A stretch of DNA of 26,118 nucleotides. It comes from Microbacteriaceae bacterium UBA1487. GTDB taxonomy: Bacteria; Actinomycetota; Actinomycetes; Actinomycetales; Microbacteriaceae. Positions 6,691-15,700 of the stretch are shown in pieces. The DNA lies in contig DCRR01000022.1 of assembly GCA_002325245.1 (NCBI GenBank), forward strand, positions 1 to 26,118. The letters are read 5' to 3'. The position numbers were made by a program, and so were the translations under genes. Numbering within the stretch: the stretch's first letter is position 1; every line of letters starts with the position of its first letter. The notes below the pieces were generated by a model, which searched no databases, was not told where the DNA came from, and was given only the letters and a program-made list of their open reading frames with translations.

Positions 6691-9600
6691 TCAGCCGCGC
6701 AGGCGCATCCCCTGCGGAGTCGCCGCGAAGCCCGCCTCTTCCAGCAGTCGGCCGAACTCGGTTCCGACGCTGAACACGCCGTCGACCTTCTCGACGCGGA
6801 GGCGTCCGCCGGTGGCGCGGATCGTCTCGGCGAGCGATCGGGCGGCGGCACCCAGGAAGGCGCTCCGCGACTCCGCGTCGTCCGCCTCCGCGCTCGGATC
6901 GGCGAAGGTCAGGACGGTCTTGCCGCCGCGTTCGACGTAGAGGGCGAGCCCGCCGTCGACCAGCACGACCAGGGCGCCGGCCTTGCGGCCCGGTCGGTGC
7001 CCGGTGGCCTCCGGCCACGGCAGGGCGGCTCCGTAGGCGTTCGCCGGGTCGGTCGCGGCCAGGGTGAGCGCGGACGGGTCGGCTGCGGCGCCGGAGCGCG
7101 CGCGGTCGTCGGCGTGCGTGCGCAGTCGATCCACGGTCGCGGGGGTGGCGAACTGCGCGGCGCCGAGCCCGTCGATGAAGTAGCCGCGCCGGGTGCGCCC
7201 GGTCTCCTCCAGCTTGCTGAGCACGCGGTAGGCGAGGGCGAAGCCGCCCACGACGCCCTCCGACTGCACGGCGCCGCGGGTGGCCACGCCGTGCCGTTCC
7301 AGCAGGTTCTCGGCGAGGGCGCTCGCACGGCGGGTGGCGTCGGCGGAGGGTTCGGGCAGCAGGCTCCATCGCCCGGCGAGCGTCGGCGGGCTCGACATCG
7401 CGAGCGACGCGGCGACGCGGGCCCGCGATCGCGCGGGGCGGCCGCGCGGAGTGGCTCGCGTGCGCGTCGTCGTGGCGCCGAGTCGGGCGCGCACGGGCGC
7501 CAGAGTGTCGTTGCCGACGATGCCCGCCCAGGCCAGCTCCCACAGCGCCTCGGCGAGCTCCTTCTCCGGCATCGGCGTGCCGCTGGGCTCCGCGGTCGCG
7601 GTCTGCAGCTGCCGGAAGAAGAAGGCGCCGCCACCGGCGAGGGCGGCGAGGATGCGGGCCTGCACGTCGTTCGGCTTGGTGCGGATCGCGAGCGCCGCAG
7701 GCGACTCGGCGAGCGTGAGCGGGGCGAGATCGGCGAGGTGCAGCGAGAGCCAGCCGTCGCCGCCGCTCAGCTCCCCGCCGCCGGCCCAGAGCACCTCCCC
7801 GCTCGTCGTCAGCTCGTCGAGCATGGCGGGGCTGAAGTCGCGCACGCGGGCGGGCAGCACGAGGGTCTCCCAGGCGGAGGCGGGAAGGGCTACCCCGGCA
7901 AGCTGCTCGATCGCGGCGAGCGCCCCGTCGATGCCGCGCAGCCCGCCGCGGCCGGGGGCGGCGACCTGCTGCCATTCAGGCAGGAAGCGAGCGAGGGCAC
8001 GCTGCGGCACCGGCTCGACCTCGTGACGCAGCGCCGCGAGCGAGCGGCTGCGCAGGCGCCGCAGCACCTCGGTGTCGACCCACTCGCCGCCGCTCGCCCC
8101 GGGCCGGAACTCGCCTTCGACCGCGCGCCGGTCGGCGGCCAGCCGCTTCAGCACATCGGTGACCACGGCGACGCCGAGCCCGAACCGGGCGGCGACATCG
8201 CCGGCGGTGAACGGGCCGTGGGTGCGCACGAAGCGGCTGATGAGGTCGCCGACCGGATCCTCGACCGGGTCGAGGAACACGGTCGGCACGCCGATCGGCA
8301 GCGGCACCCCGAGCGCGTCGCGCAGACGGCTCGCGTCCTCGACGGTCGCCCAGCGGGGCTCGCCCGCGACGCTCGCCCGAATGATACGGTTCGCGCGAGC
8401 GAGCGCCTCCAAGCTGCCGGCGACGTCGACGCCGGATTCGGTGCGCTCGCCGAGTTCGGCGACCGAGAGCGGACCGAGGAGGCGCAGCAGGTCGACCAGA
8501 CCCTCGGCATCCTTCGCGTGCCGGTCCGGGGCGAGCCGCTGCAGCTCGCGCTCGGTCTGCGCGATCACCCCGGGGTCGAGCAGCTCGCGCAGCTCGGCGC
8601 GGCCGAGCAGCTCGGCGAGCAGCCCCGGGTCGAGGGAGAGCGCCGCCGCACGGCGCTCCGCAAGCGGGGAGTCTCCTTCGTACATGAACGCAGCGACATA
8701 TCCGAAGAGGAGGGTGCTAGCGAACGGGGACGGGACGTCCGTCTCCACCTCGACCAGGCGCACCCGGCGCTGCTGGATGCGCTGGGTGAGGGCGGTCAGG
8801 GCCGGCAGGTCGTAGACGTCCTGCAGTACCTCGCGCACCGTCTCGAGGATGATCGGAAAGCTCGGGTACTTGCGCGCCACCTCGAGCAGCTGGGCACTGC
8901 GCTGCCGCTGCTGCCAGAGCGGGGAGCGCCGACCCGGGTTGCGGCGCGGCAGCAGCAGGGCGCGGGCGGCGCACTCGCGGAAGCGCGACGCGAACAGCGC
9001 GGAGGAGCCGACCTCCTCGGTGACGAGCGCGTCGAGCTCCTCGGGTTCGAACTGGAACAGCTCGGCGCCGGGCGGCTCGGCGTCGGTCTCGGGCAGCCGC
9101 ACGACGATGCCGTCGTCGCCCGCCATTGCGGCCGATTCGACGCCGTGGCGTTCGCGGATGCGCGCGTTGACCGCGAGCGCCCACGGCGCGTGCACCGGCA
9201 TGCCGTACGGGGAATGCAAGACGAGGCGCCAGTCGCCGAGCTCGTCGCGGAAGCGCTCGACGAGCAGGGTGGTGTCGCTCGGCACGGTGCCGGTGGCCTG
9301 CTTCTGGTCGGCGACGAACCCGAGCAGGTTGTCGACCGCCCACGAGTCGAGACCGGCCTGATCGAGGCGCTCGCGGATGGCGGACTTCGCGCCTCGGGCG
9401 TTCGCGAGTTCGTTTGCGAAGGCGCCGATCGCCTCGCCGAGTTCGGCGGGACGACCCAGCCCGTCGCCCTTCCAGAACGGCACGCGCCCCGGCTGCCCGA
9501 AGGCGGGGCTGACCAGCACGCGATCGGAGGTGATCTCCTCGATGCGCCAGCTGGTGGCGCCGAGCGCGAAGATGTCGCCGACGCGCGACTCGTAGACCAT

Positions 9601-11331
9601 CTCCTCGTCGAGCTCGCCGACGCGTCGCCCGCCGCCTGAGGTGGTTGAGCCTGTCGAAATCTCCGACCCGACGATGAACACCCCGAACAGCCCGCGGTCG
9701 GGAATCGTTCCGCCGCTTGTCACCGCGAGTCGCTGCGCCCCGGGGCGCCCGGCGAGGGTGCCGGCAACGCGGTCCCAGACGATGCGCGGGCGCAGCTCGG
9801 CGAACTCGTCGCTCGGGTAGCGCCCCGAGAGCAGGTCGAGGGTGGCCTCGAACGCCGAGCGAGGGAGGGTCGAGAACGGCGCGCTGCGGCGCACCGTTTC
9901 GAACCAGTCGTCCACCGTGAGCGGGCCGCCCGGGTTCTCGAGCGCGACAGCGGCGACCGTCTGCTGGGCGAGGATGTCGAGAGGGTTCGCGGGAACCTTC
10001 AGCGCCTCGATGAGGCCGGTGCGCATCCGCTCGCTCGCGACGGTGGTGTGCAGCAGGTCGGCGCGGTGCTTCGGGTAGAGCACGCCCTTCGAGATCTCGC
10101 CCACCTGGTGACCGGCGCGGCCGACGCGCTGCAGGGCGCTCGCGACGCTCGGCGGCGCCTCGACCTGGATGACGAGGTCGACCGCGCCCATGTCGATGCC
10201 GAGTTCGAGTGAACTGGTGGCGACGACGCAGCGCAGGCGGCCCGACTTGAGGTCGTCCTCGATGATCGCGCGCTGCTCCTTGCTGACGCTGCCGTGGTGG
10301 GCGCGGGCGAGCACGGGATCGGCTCCGGCAGTCTGCCCGGATGCCCCCATCACCTCGGCGGGCGGAGCCTGTCGAGGAGGCGACGGGGTCGCCGGGTCGA
10401 GGCGCTGGGCGTAGACCTCGTTGAGTCGCGCGGTGAGCCGCTCGGCGAGCCGTCGCGAGTTGGCGAACACGATCGTGGAGCGATGCTTCAGCACCTCGTC
10501 GACGATCGACTCGTCGACGTGCGGCCAGATCGAGCCGGCGCTCTGCAGTCCGGTCTCGCCCTCGACCGCCGCATCGCTGCGGCGCACCCCCAGCTCGCGC
10601 ATGTCCTCGACCGGCACGACGACGCGCAGCTCGAAGGTCTTCTGCGCGGGCGGGTTGACGATCGTGACGGGCGCGCGCCCGCCGAGGAAGCGCGCCACCT
10701 CGTCGAGCGGGCGCACGGTCGCCGAGAGGCCGATGCGCTGCGCCGGACGCTCCAGCAGCGCATCCAGTCGCTCCAGCGACACCGCCAGGTGGGCACCGCG
10801 CTTGGTGGCGGCGACCGCGTGGATCTCGTCGATGATGACCGTCTCCACGTTGACGAGGCTCTCGCGCGCCGAGCTGGTGAGCATCAGGAACAGCGATTCG
10901 GGCGTGGTGATGAGAATGTCGGGGGGCTCGCGCTGCAGCAGGCGTCGGTCGGCGCTCGAGGTGTCGCCGGAGCGCACGCCGACCTGGATCGGCGGCGCGT
11001 CGACGCCCAGCCGACGTGCGGTCTGGGTGATGCCGACCAGCGGCGAGCGGAGGTTGCGCTCCACATCGACGCCGAGCGCCTTCAGTGGCGAGATGTAGAG
11101 CACGCGGGTGCGGGCCCGACGCTGCTCGGGCGGCGGAGTCGTGGCCAGCCGGTCGAGGCTCCACAGGAACGCCGAGAGGGTCTTGCCGGATCCGGTGGGC
11201 GCAACGACGAGGGCGTGGCCGCCCGCGCTGATCGCCTCCCAGGCCCCGACCTGCGCCGCGGTGGGTTCGGGGAACGCGCCGGAGAACCACTCCCGCGTGG
11301 CGGGAGAGAAACGCTCGAGCGCGGCGTGCAT
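6691..11331 (-). CDS. lhr: Large ATP-dependent DNA helicase Lhr
   Basis: 1546-aa superfamily-2 helicase of the full-length Lhr type, a 3'-to-5' ATP-dependent DNA/RNA:DNA translocase linked in mycobacteria to crosslink/DNA-damage repair. Motif I APTGSGKT (44-51), motif Ia SPLKALGVD, motif II DEIHA (168-172), motif III LSATVRPL and motif VI QRVGRAGHQ (about 400) define the helicase core. The long remainder, with the GELDEEMVYESR signature and the winged-helix/Lhr C-terminal region, matches full-length actinobacterial Lhr, which is about 1500 aa. ATG at 11331 is preceded by GACAAT and a 6-base AGGGGG spacer, again leaderless-like. It starts 25 bases after the hydrolase stop on the same strand. 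Two loops absent from the usual family pattern, near residues 320 and 560, coincide with copies of the sequence GAGCCTGTCGA (10365-10375 and 9647-9657), apparently repeat-derived in-frame insertions. Confidence 0.95.
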   Translation of the reverse strand: MHAALERFSPATREWFSGAFPEPTAAQVGAWEAISAGGHALVVAPTGSGKTLSAFLWSLDRLATTPPPEQRRARTRVLYISPLKALGVDVERNLRSPLVGITQTARRLGVDAPPIQVGVRSGDTSSADRRLLQREPPDILITTPESLFLMLTSSARESLVNVETVIIDEIHAVAATKRGAHLAVSLERLDALLERPAQRIGLSATVRPLDEVARFLGGRAPVTIVNPPAQKTFELRVVVPVEDMRELGVRRSDAAVEGETGLQSAGSIWPHVDESIVDEVLKHRSTIVFANSRRLAERLTARLNEVYAQRLDPATPSPPRQAPPAEVMGASGQTAGADPVLARAHHGSVSKEQRAIIEDDLKSGRLRCVVATSSLELGIDMGAVDLVIQVEAPPSVASALQRVGRAGHQVGEISKGVLYPKHRADLLHTTVASERMRTGLIEALKVPANPLDILAQQTVAAVALENPGGPLTVDDWFETVRRSAPFSTLPRSAFEATLDLLSGRYPSDEFAELRPRIVWDRVAGTLAGRPGAQRLAVTSGGTIPDRGLFGVFIVGSEISTGSTTSGGGRRVGELDEEMVYESRVGDIFALGATSWRIEEITSDRVLVSPAFGQPGRVPFWKGDGLGRPAELGEAIGAFANELANARGAKSAIRERLDQAGLDSWAVDNLLGFVADQKQATGTVPSDTTLLVERFRDELGDWRLVLHSPYGMPVHAPWALAVNARIRERHGVESAAMAGDDGIVVRLPETDAEPPGAELFQFEPEELDALVTEEVGSSALFASRFRECAARALLLPRRNPGRRSPLWQQRQRSAQLLEVARKYPSFPIILETVREVLQDVYDLPALTALTQRIQQRRVRLVEVETDVPSPFASTLLFGYVAAFMYEGDSPLAERRAAALSLDPGLLAELLGRAELRELLDPGVIAQTERELQRLAPDRHAKDAEGLVDLLRLLGPLSVAELGERTESGVDVAGSLEALARANRIIRASVAGEPRWATVEDASRLRDALGVPLPIGVPTVFLDPVEDPVGDLISRFVRTHGPFTAGDVAARFGLGVAVVTDVLKRLAADRRAVEGEFRPGASGGEWVDTEVLRRLRSRSLAALRHEVEPVPQRALARFLPEWQQVAAPGRGGLRGIDGALAAIEQLAGVALPASAWETLVLPARVRDFSPAMLDELTTSGEVLWAGGGELSGGDGWLSLHLADLAPLTLAESPAALAIRTKPNDVQARILAALAGGGAFFFRQLQTATAEPSGTPMPEKELAEALWELAWAGIVGNDTLAPVRARLGATTTRTRATPRGRPARSRARVAASLAMSSPPTLAGRWSLLPEPSADATRRASALAENLLERHGVATRGAVQSEGVVGGFALAYRVLSKLEETGRTRRGYFIDGLGAAQFATPATVDRLRTHADDRARSGAAADPSALTLAATDPANAYGAALPWPEATGHRPGRKAGALVVLVDGGLALYVERGGKTVLTFADPSAEADDAESRSAFLGAAARSLAETIRATGGRLRVEKVDGVFSVGTEFGRLLEEAGFAATPQGMRLRG
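9635..9663. repeat. Interspersed TTTCGACAGGCTCAACC-type repeat inside lhr
   Basis: The plus strand carries GGTTGAGCCTGTCGAAAT at 9643-9660 within the lhr frame. It is a form of the short TTTCGACAGGCTCAACCACC element that I know as a common interspersed, normally extragenic repeat in Microbacteriaceae and relatives. In lhr it encodes the added residues STGSTTSGG just before the conserved GRRVGELDEEM segment and keeps the frame open. Confidence 0.6.
10361..10380. repeat. Second, shorter GAGCCTGTCGA copy inside lhr
   Basis: GAGCCTGTCGA recurs at 10365-10375, again in a variable loop of Lhr (Pro/Ala-rich stretch before the LARAHHGSVS segment). Only 11 bases are identical to the copy at 9647-9657, so a common origin is suggested rather than shown. 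Confidence 0.35.
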
Positions 11332-11343
11332 CCCCCTATTGTC
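11332..11343 (-). promoter_or_regulatory. Leaderless-type -10 element of lhr
   Basis: Minus strand: GACAAT (11338-11343), six bases AGGGGG, then ATG. The hexamer fits NANNNT and the distance would place the transcript start at the initiator codon. The spacer is purine-rich but abuts the ATG, too close for normal ribosome binding. Confidence 0.4.
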
Positions 11344-11356
11344 GTCGGAGCCGCCG

Positions 11357-11986
11357 TCAGAGTCGCGCGCGCAGGAAGGCGACGATGTCGCCGAGCTCGT
11401 CCTCCGAGATCGAATGCGCGAGCCCGGGGTAGGCGCGCACGGTCGCGTCGGTGCTCTCGGCGAGCCAGCCGGCCGTGTATTCGAACATCCGCTGCGGCAC
11501 GATCATGTCGTCGAGGCCGTAGCCGAAGAAGACCGGCGGGCGCTGCGAGGCGAGAGCGGCGTCCGCCGGTTCGGGGCGCGGGAAGGCGCCGCCGGAGAGG
11601 GCGACCGCGAAGTCGACGAGACCGGGATGACGCCGCATCGTCAGCAGCGAGACCATCGCGCCCTGCGAGAACCCGAGCACCCCGACACTCGAGGCTTCCG
11701 CGGAGGCCCCGCGGAGCCACGCGGCGAACGCGTCGGCGCCCGCTGCGGCGCTCTCCACCCGCTCCTCGAGCGGCAGCGTCTCGTGCCGTGGGAACCAGGC
11801 GAAGCCGGGGGGCTCGGGCAGCGGCGCGCGCACCGCCGCGATCGTGAACTCAGTCGGCAGATACGGCGAGAGCGCGAACAGGTCGCCCTCGTGGCTGCCG
11901 AGGCCGTGCAGCAGCACGAGCAGCGGCCGGCCCGCCCGCTCCGCTTCAGGGCGAGACCAGATGACCGCGTCGGAGTCGAGTTGCAT
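11357..11986 (-). CDS. Alpha/beta-hydrolase, phospholipase/carboxylesterase family
   Basis: 209-aa cytoplasmic serine esterase of the phospholipase/carboxylesterase (YpfH/acyl-protein thioesterase-like) family; there is no signal peptide. LLVLLHGLGSHEGDL (22-36) supplies the oxyanion-hole HG, the nucleophile elbow is GFSQGAM with Ser107, the acid is Asp159/160 in GYGLDDMIVP, and the base is His191 in GLAHSISEDEL. Length matches the family (about 200-220 aa). The ATG is preceded by TACCGT-GGAGGC, the same start architecture as the thermonuclease gene. It is first in the minus-strand run with lhr 25 bases downstream, and divergent to the DUF4916 gene with only 23 bases between the two start codons. 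The natural ester substrate is unknown. Confidence 0.88.
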   Translation of the reverse strand: MQLDSDAVIWSRPEAERAGRPLLVLLHGLGSHEGDLFALSPYLPTEFTIAAVRAPLPEPPGFAWFPRHETLPLEERVESAAAGADAFAAWLRGASAEASSVGVLGFSQGAMVSLLTMRRHPGLVDFAVALSGGAFPRPEPADAALASQRPPVFFGYGLDDMIVPQRMFEYTAGWLAESTDATVRAYPGLAHSISEDELGDIVAFLRARL

Positions 11987-12009
11987 GCCTCCACGGTAGA
12001 CAATGGATC
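11987..12009. promoter_or_regulatory. Overlapping divergent leaderless-type promoters
   Basis: The 23-bp gap holds a leftward TACCGT (11993-11998, minus strand) 6 nt before the hydrolase ATG, and a rightward TAGACAAT (11997-12004) whose last six bases GACAAT end 5 nt before the DUF4916 ATG. The two -10 elements share two base pairs, so polymerase could occupy only one at a time. Neither gene has a normally spaced ribosome-binding site. Confidence 0.45.
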
Positions 12010-12582
12010 ATGGCCTCCGTTGGAACCCCGGACCCGACTCCCGACCGCGATCGCGACCCCGAGCCGAACTCGGCCTGGCTGAGCGAGCAGGAGCTCGCGG
12101 AGGTGCGCCGCCGCATGCCTCTCCTCTACGTGGAGGCGGTGCCGGTGCGCCTCGACGGCATGGGCATCGTCAAAGAGGTCGGCATTCTGCTGCGGGCGAA
12201 CCCGCACGGTGCGATCTCCCGCACGCTCGTCAGCGGCCGGGTGATGTACGGCGAGACGCTGCGCGACGCGCTGTACCGCCACCTGGAGAAGGACCTCGGT
12301 CCGATGGCCTTTCCGCAGCTGCCGGCGAGCCCGGTTCCCTTTCACGTCGCCGAGTACTTCCCCATTCCGGGGCTCTCGGCCTACCTCGACGAGCGGCAGC
12401 ACGCGGTCTCGCTCGCCTACGTCGTTCCGGTCACCGGCACCTGCGACCCGCGCCAGGATGCGCTCGAGCTCACCTGGATGACCCCCGCTGAGGCCTCGAG
12501 CGCGGCGGTTCACTCCGAGATGGAGGGCGGCCGCGGCACGCTGCTCCGAGCCGCGTTGGCATCGGTCGGCGTGCTCGGCTGA
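12010..12582 (+). CDS. DUF4916 family, Nudix-like protein with degenerate Nudix box
   Basis: 190-aa cytoplasmic protein resembling the actinobacterial DUF4916/NUDIX-like family: WLSEQELAEVRRRMPLLYVEAVPVRLD near the N-terminus, then the VGILLRANPHG and GRVMYGETLRDAL segments. The site of the Nudix box reads R-H-L-E-K-D-L-G where canonical enzymes have R-E-U-x-E-E-x-G, so two of the metal-binding glutamates are replaced (His, Lys-Asp). It may therefore bind a nucleotide or hydrolyse with altered metal use; no reaction can be assigned. ATG at 12010 is preceded by a leaderless-type -10. It ends 142 bases before the giant surface-protein gene and is probably a separate transcription unit. Confidence 0.8.
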   Translation: MASVGTPDPTPDRDRDPEPNSAWLSEQELAEVRRRMPLLYVEAVPVRLDGMGIVKEVGILLRANPHGAISRTLVSGRVMYGETLRDALYRHLEKDLGPMAFPQLPASPVPFHVAEYFPIPGLSAYLDERQHAVSLAYVVPVTGTCDPRQDALELTWMTPAEASSAAVHSEMEGGRGTLLRAALASVGVLG

Positions 12583-12724
12583 GTCCCCCAAACGGAGGGG
12601 CAGGCTGTCCCCCGTGCTGGGGCTCACGCCGCGCAGCGTGAGGTCGTACCGTCAGTAGTGGCGGTCTTCCCGTCCTGGGGTGCCCGTCCGGGCCCCGGGG
12701 GCCGCCGTACTGGGGGGAACCTGC
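12583..12724 (+). promoter_or_regulatory. Promoter/operator region of the giant surface protein
   Basis: Three dyads stand in a row. GTCCCCC...GGGGC: CCCCC 12585-12589 with GGGG 12597-12600. GTCCCCC again: 12609-12613 with GGGG 12619-12622. CTCACGC (12623-12629) faces GCGTGAG (12636-12642) across six bases. The two C5/G4 dyads share GTCCCCC and GGGGC ends and are centred about 23 bp apart, like tandem operator half-turns. A -10-like TACCGT follows at 12647-12652, giving a leader of about 65 nt. GGGGGGAA (12712-12719) lies 5 bases before the GTG and fixes the translation start. The first dyad could also help end the upstream transcript, although no T-tract follows it. Confidence 0.5.
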
Positions 12725-15700
12725 GTGTCCATTACTCTGCGTCGTCGTCGGCGCCCTGCGTCGTTCGCGCTCCTCACCGGGGCGCTCCTGGGTCTGATGA
12801 GCAGCTTCGTCGTTGCCGCTCCGGCTGCCGCGGCCGATGCCGAGCCCGCCTACGTGACGCTCGTCAAGACGGCGACGCCCGCGGCTCCGACCGCGCTGGA
12901 GCCAGGTGACGCCGTCACCTTCGGGTTCAGCATCAACTGCTCTTCCGACGTCTCCGACTGTGTCGGCCTCCAGGTGACGGACGCCATTCCTGAGCCGCTC
13001 GAGCTTCAGAACGCCTCGATCTCGAGTTCGTCCGGCGTCGGCTCGGCCGAGGGATCCTTCGAGATCGTCGGCAACGAGTTCGTGCTCACGTTCACCAACG
13101 ATCTCGGCGGCGACCGCATCGGTCTGCCCGATGGGTACAGCGTCGATTTCATCGCGACCGCCCGCGTGCCCGCCGATGCGCCGGCGGACTTCGACGGCGT
13201 GACGGTCGAGAACGTCGCCTACGCGACTCTCGACTATGAGGCGAGCAACACGTCCGACAACGCGTTCGTGCTGCTGTCGATTCCGACCCGACTCGATGCG
13301 AGCATCGAGAAGTCGGCAGCGCCCACGAGCGTCGCAGCGCTGGAAGGCACCCGAGTCGACTACCGTCTGCAGGCCGAGAACACGTCGAACACGGCCGTCG
13401 ACACTTTGGTCATCCAGGACCCCTCGTCGACGTCTGCAGATCCTTTCGAATACCTCGCCCCTGTCGATGTCAGCATCGACGCGTGGCCGGCCGGCGCCGA
13501 CCAGGTTCAGATCGACTGGTTCGATGGGGCCGATTGGCAGCTCGGCTCGCCGACGGCCGCGCCGAGCCTGCCCGAACCCGGCAGCGGCGAGCAGATCGGC
13601 GGACTCCGGTTCATTTTCAGCAGCAGCACCGGAGGCGCCATCGAGCGCGGCGCCACCGCGGACGTCGCGTTGGAGACGGCGCTGCGTGACAACGTGAGCG
13701 AGATCGATACGTCGGAGCTGGTGGAGAACACCGCCTCGTCCTGGGTCGAATCGGATGCGGATGCGAGCGTGCCGCGCACCTCGGCGGCGTCGGTCAGGCT
13801 CAACGAGGTCTCGGTCAGTCCGGTGGCCGCCAAGTCGTTCACGCCCAACAGTGTCGTCGGCGGTCGAGATGTCGAGGTCGAGCTGCGCGGTGAGAACGGC
13901 GGCGACTTCGACTTGTCGCGGCTGACGATTCAGGAGCCGGCCGAGGGGGAGCCGGATTTGCTCGATCAGGGCCTGGAGTTCGACAGCTGGCTCGCCGCCG
14001 ACATCGAGTGGCCGGTCGGGGCGACGAGCGCCGAGGTGAGCTACTGGTACGACGGCGATGCGGACTTCTCGTCGCCGACCACCGTCGCGCCGGCGGACGC
14101 CTTGCCTGCACCGGATGCCGGTGACGTGCGCGGCGTTCGTGTGAGCTTCGTGGGCGAGATCGGCCAGGGCGAGTACGCAGTTCTCGCCTACACCGCTGGC
14201 ACGGCCTCGGTTGCGGCCGACGTGACGACGACCAACACGATCTCGGTCGAGGCGGTCACGACAGGCGCTGACCCTCTGACAGATTCGACGACGGCGGCCG
14301 ACGATCTGACGCGTCGATCCGCGCGAGTGAACCCGGTGATCTCCAAGACGGCGAGCCCGTCGCGGCTGTACGCGCTGGCGGGCTCAACCAGCGTCATCTC
14401 GGTGTCGGCGGGCGTCGCCTCGGCCCCGACCACCGCATCGGACACGGGCGGCTCGACGATCGGCGCCACCCGTCTGGTGGTCACGGACCCGGTAGGCGCA
14501 GGAGCCGACTTCTGGACGAGCTTCGAGCTCGAGCGCGTGCTCGCCACCGACATCCCTGCAGGATCGCAGCTCACGGTCGAGTACCTCGACACGAGCGGAA
14601 CGCCCACGTGGACCGTCCTGAGCCCGGCCCAGAGCGGACCTGCGCTGTACTCGCGGGTTCTCACTGCGGGCGAGCGCGCTGATCTCGGAGCCATCCGGTT
14701 CGTCTACGAGCCGGTCGGGCAGCCTGAGCTTCCGCCGGGTTTCAGCGTGCAGATCAACCTGCGCGTCGCCCTGCTCGAGGAGGGCATCGATGACGAGACC
14801 TTGAGCGACTACGCCATCGGCAACGTCGCCGAGGCGACCGTGGAGAACGCCGCGGCGAGCCCGAGCTCCGTGGCGTCGATCGACGACGCGAGCATCACGC
14901 TGCGTCCCGTCGACGGCTCCTCGGGCGGCGGCCCCGGCGGCGACGTTCCGCTGACCGACAAGCTGTGGCTCGAGGACGAGGTCAACGGGTTCGCCGTCAA
15001 CGCCCGTTCCGGCGAGCAGGCGACGGCGACGATCCGCTGGGGCACCGGCGGGCTCGGATTCGACTCGGTCGTGATCGCGGACTCCGCCATCGACCCGGAT
15101 GATGCGGGCTACGACGTCGCGACGACGGTCTTCGACGCATTCGATCTGGTGGAGATTCCGCGGATCACCCCGTCGATGGATGCGTTGCTGCGCTACGACG
15201 AGATCGTCGCGCTCGAGCTCTACATCCCCGGATCGGGGTGGGTCGCGACCGAGACCGACCCGTGCGCCGCCGGCGCCTGTGACGGTGCGTTCCCCGGCTA
15301 CGTCCTGTCGACCTCCGAGCGCGAGCTCGCCGAAGGCGTGCGCTTCATCCTCGAGGAGAGCTCCACGCGCGAGGAGCGCACGGATGAGTCGGATGCGACC
15401 GCACCTCCGGTCGGCAGCGGAGTCGCTGCCACCGTCGACTTCGATCGTGAGATCGACCTGGTGTTCCAGGTTCGCGATGAGCGGCGGTCGACGGGCGACC
15501 CGGTGCTGGGCAGCAGCCGTGGCGCGGTCTACAACTCCCCGGACGCCGGCTGGGTCGAGAACTCGGCTCTCGTCCAGATGCGCGATGCCGTGGGCGACGT
15601 GGTCTACGACGACGTTGCCGAGGATCAGATCCAGATTCTCGATCGCCCGCTGAATGTCACGGTTGCGAAGTCGTGGAGCGGCGGCCCCTTGGGCGTTCCG

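Noticed and set aside
6997..11847. Long plus-strand and alternate minus-strand frames across lhr and the hydrolase
   Set aside because: They mirror lhr codons; the lhr frame carries all helicase motifs.
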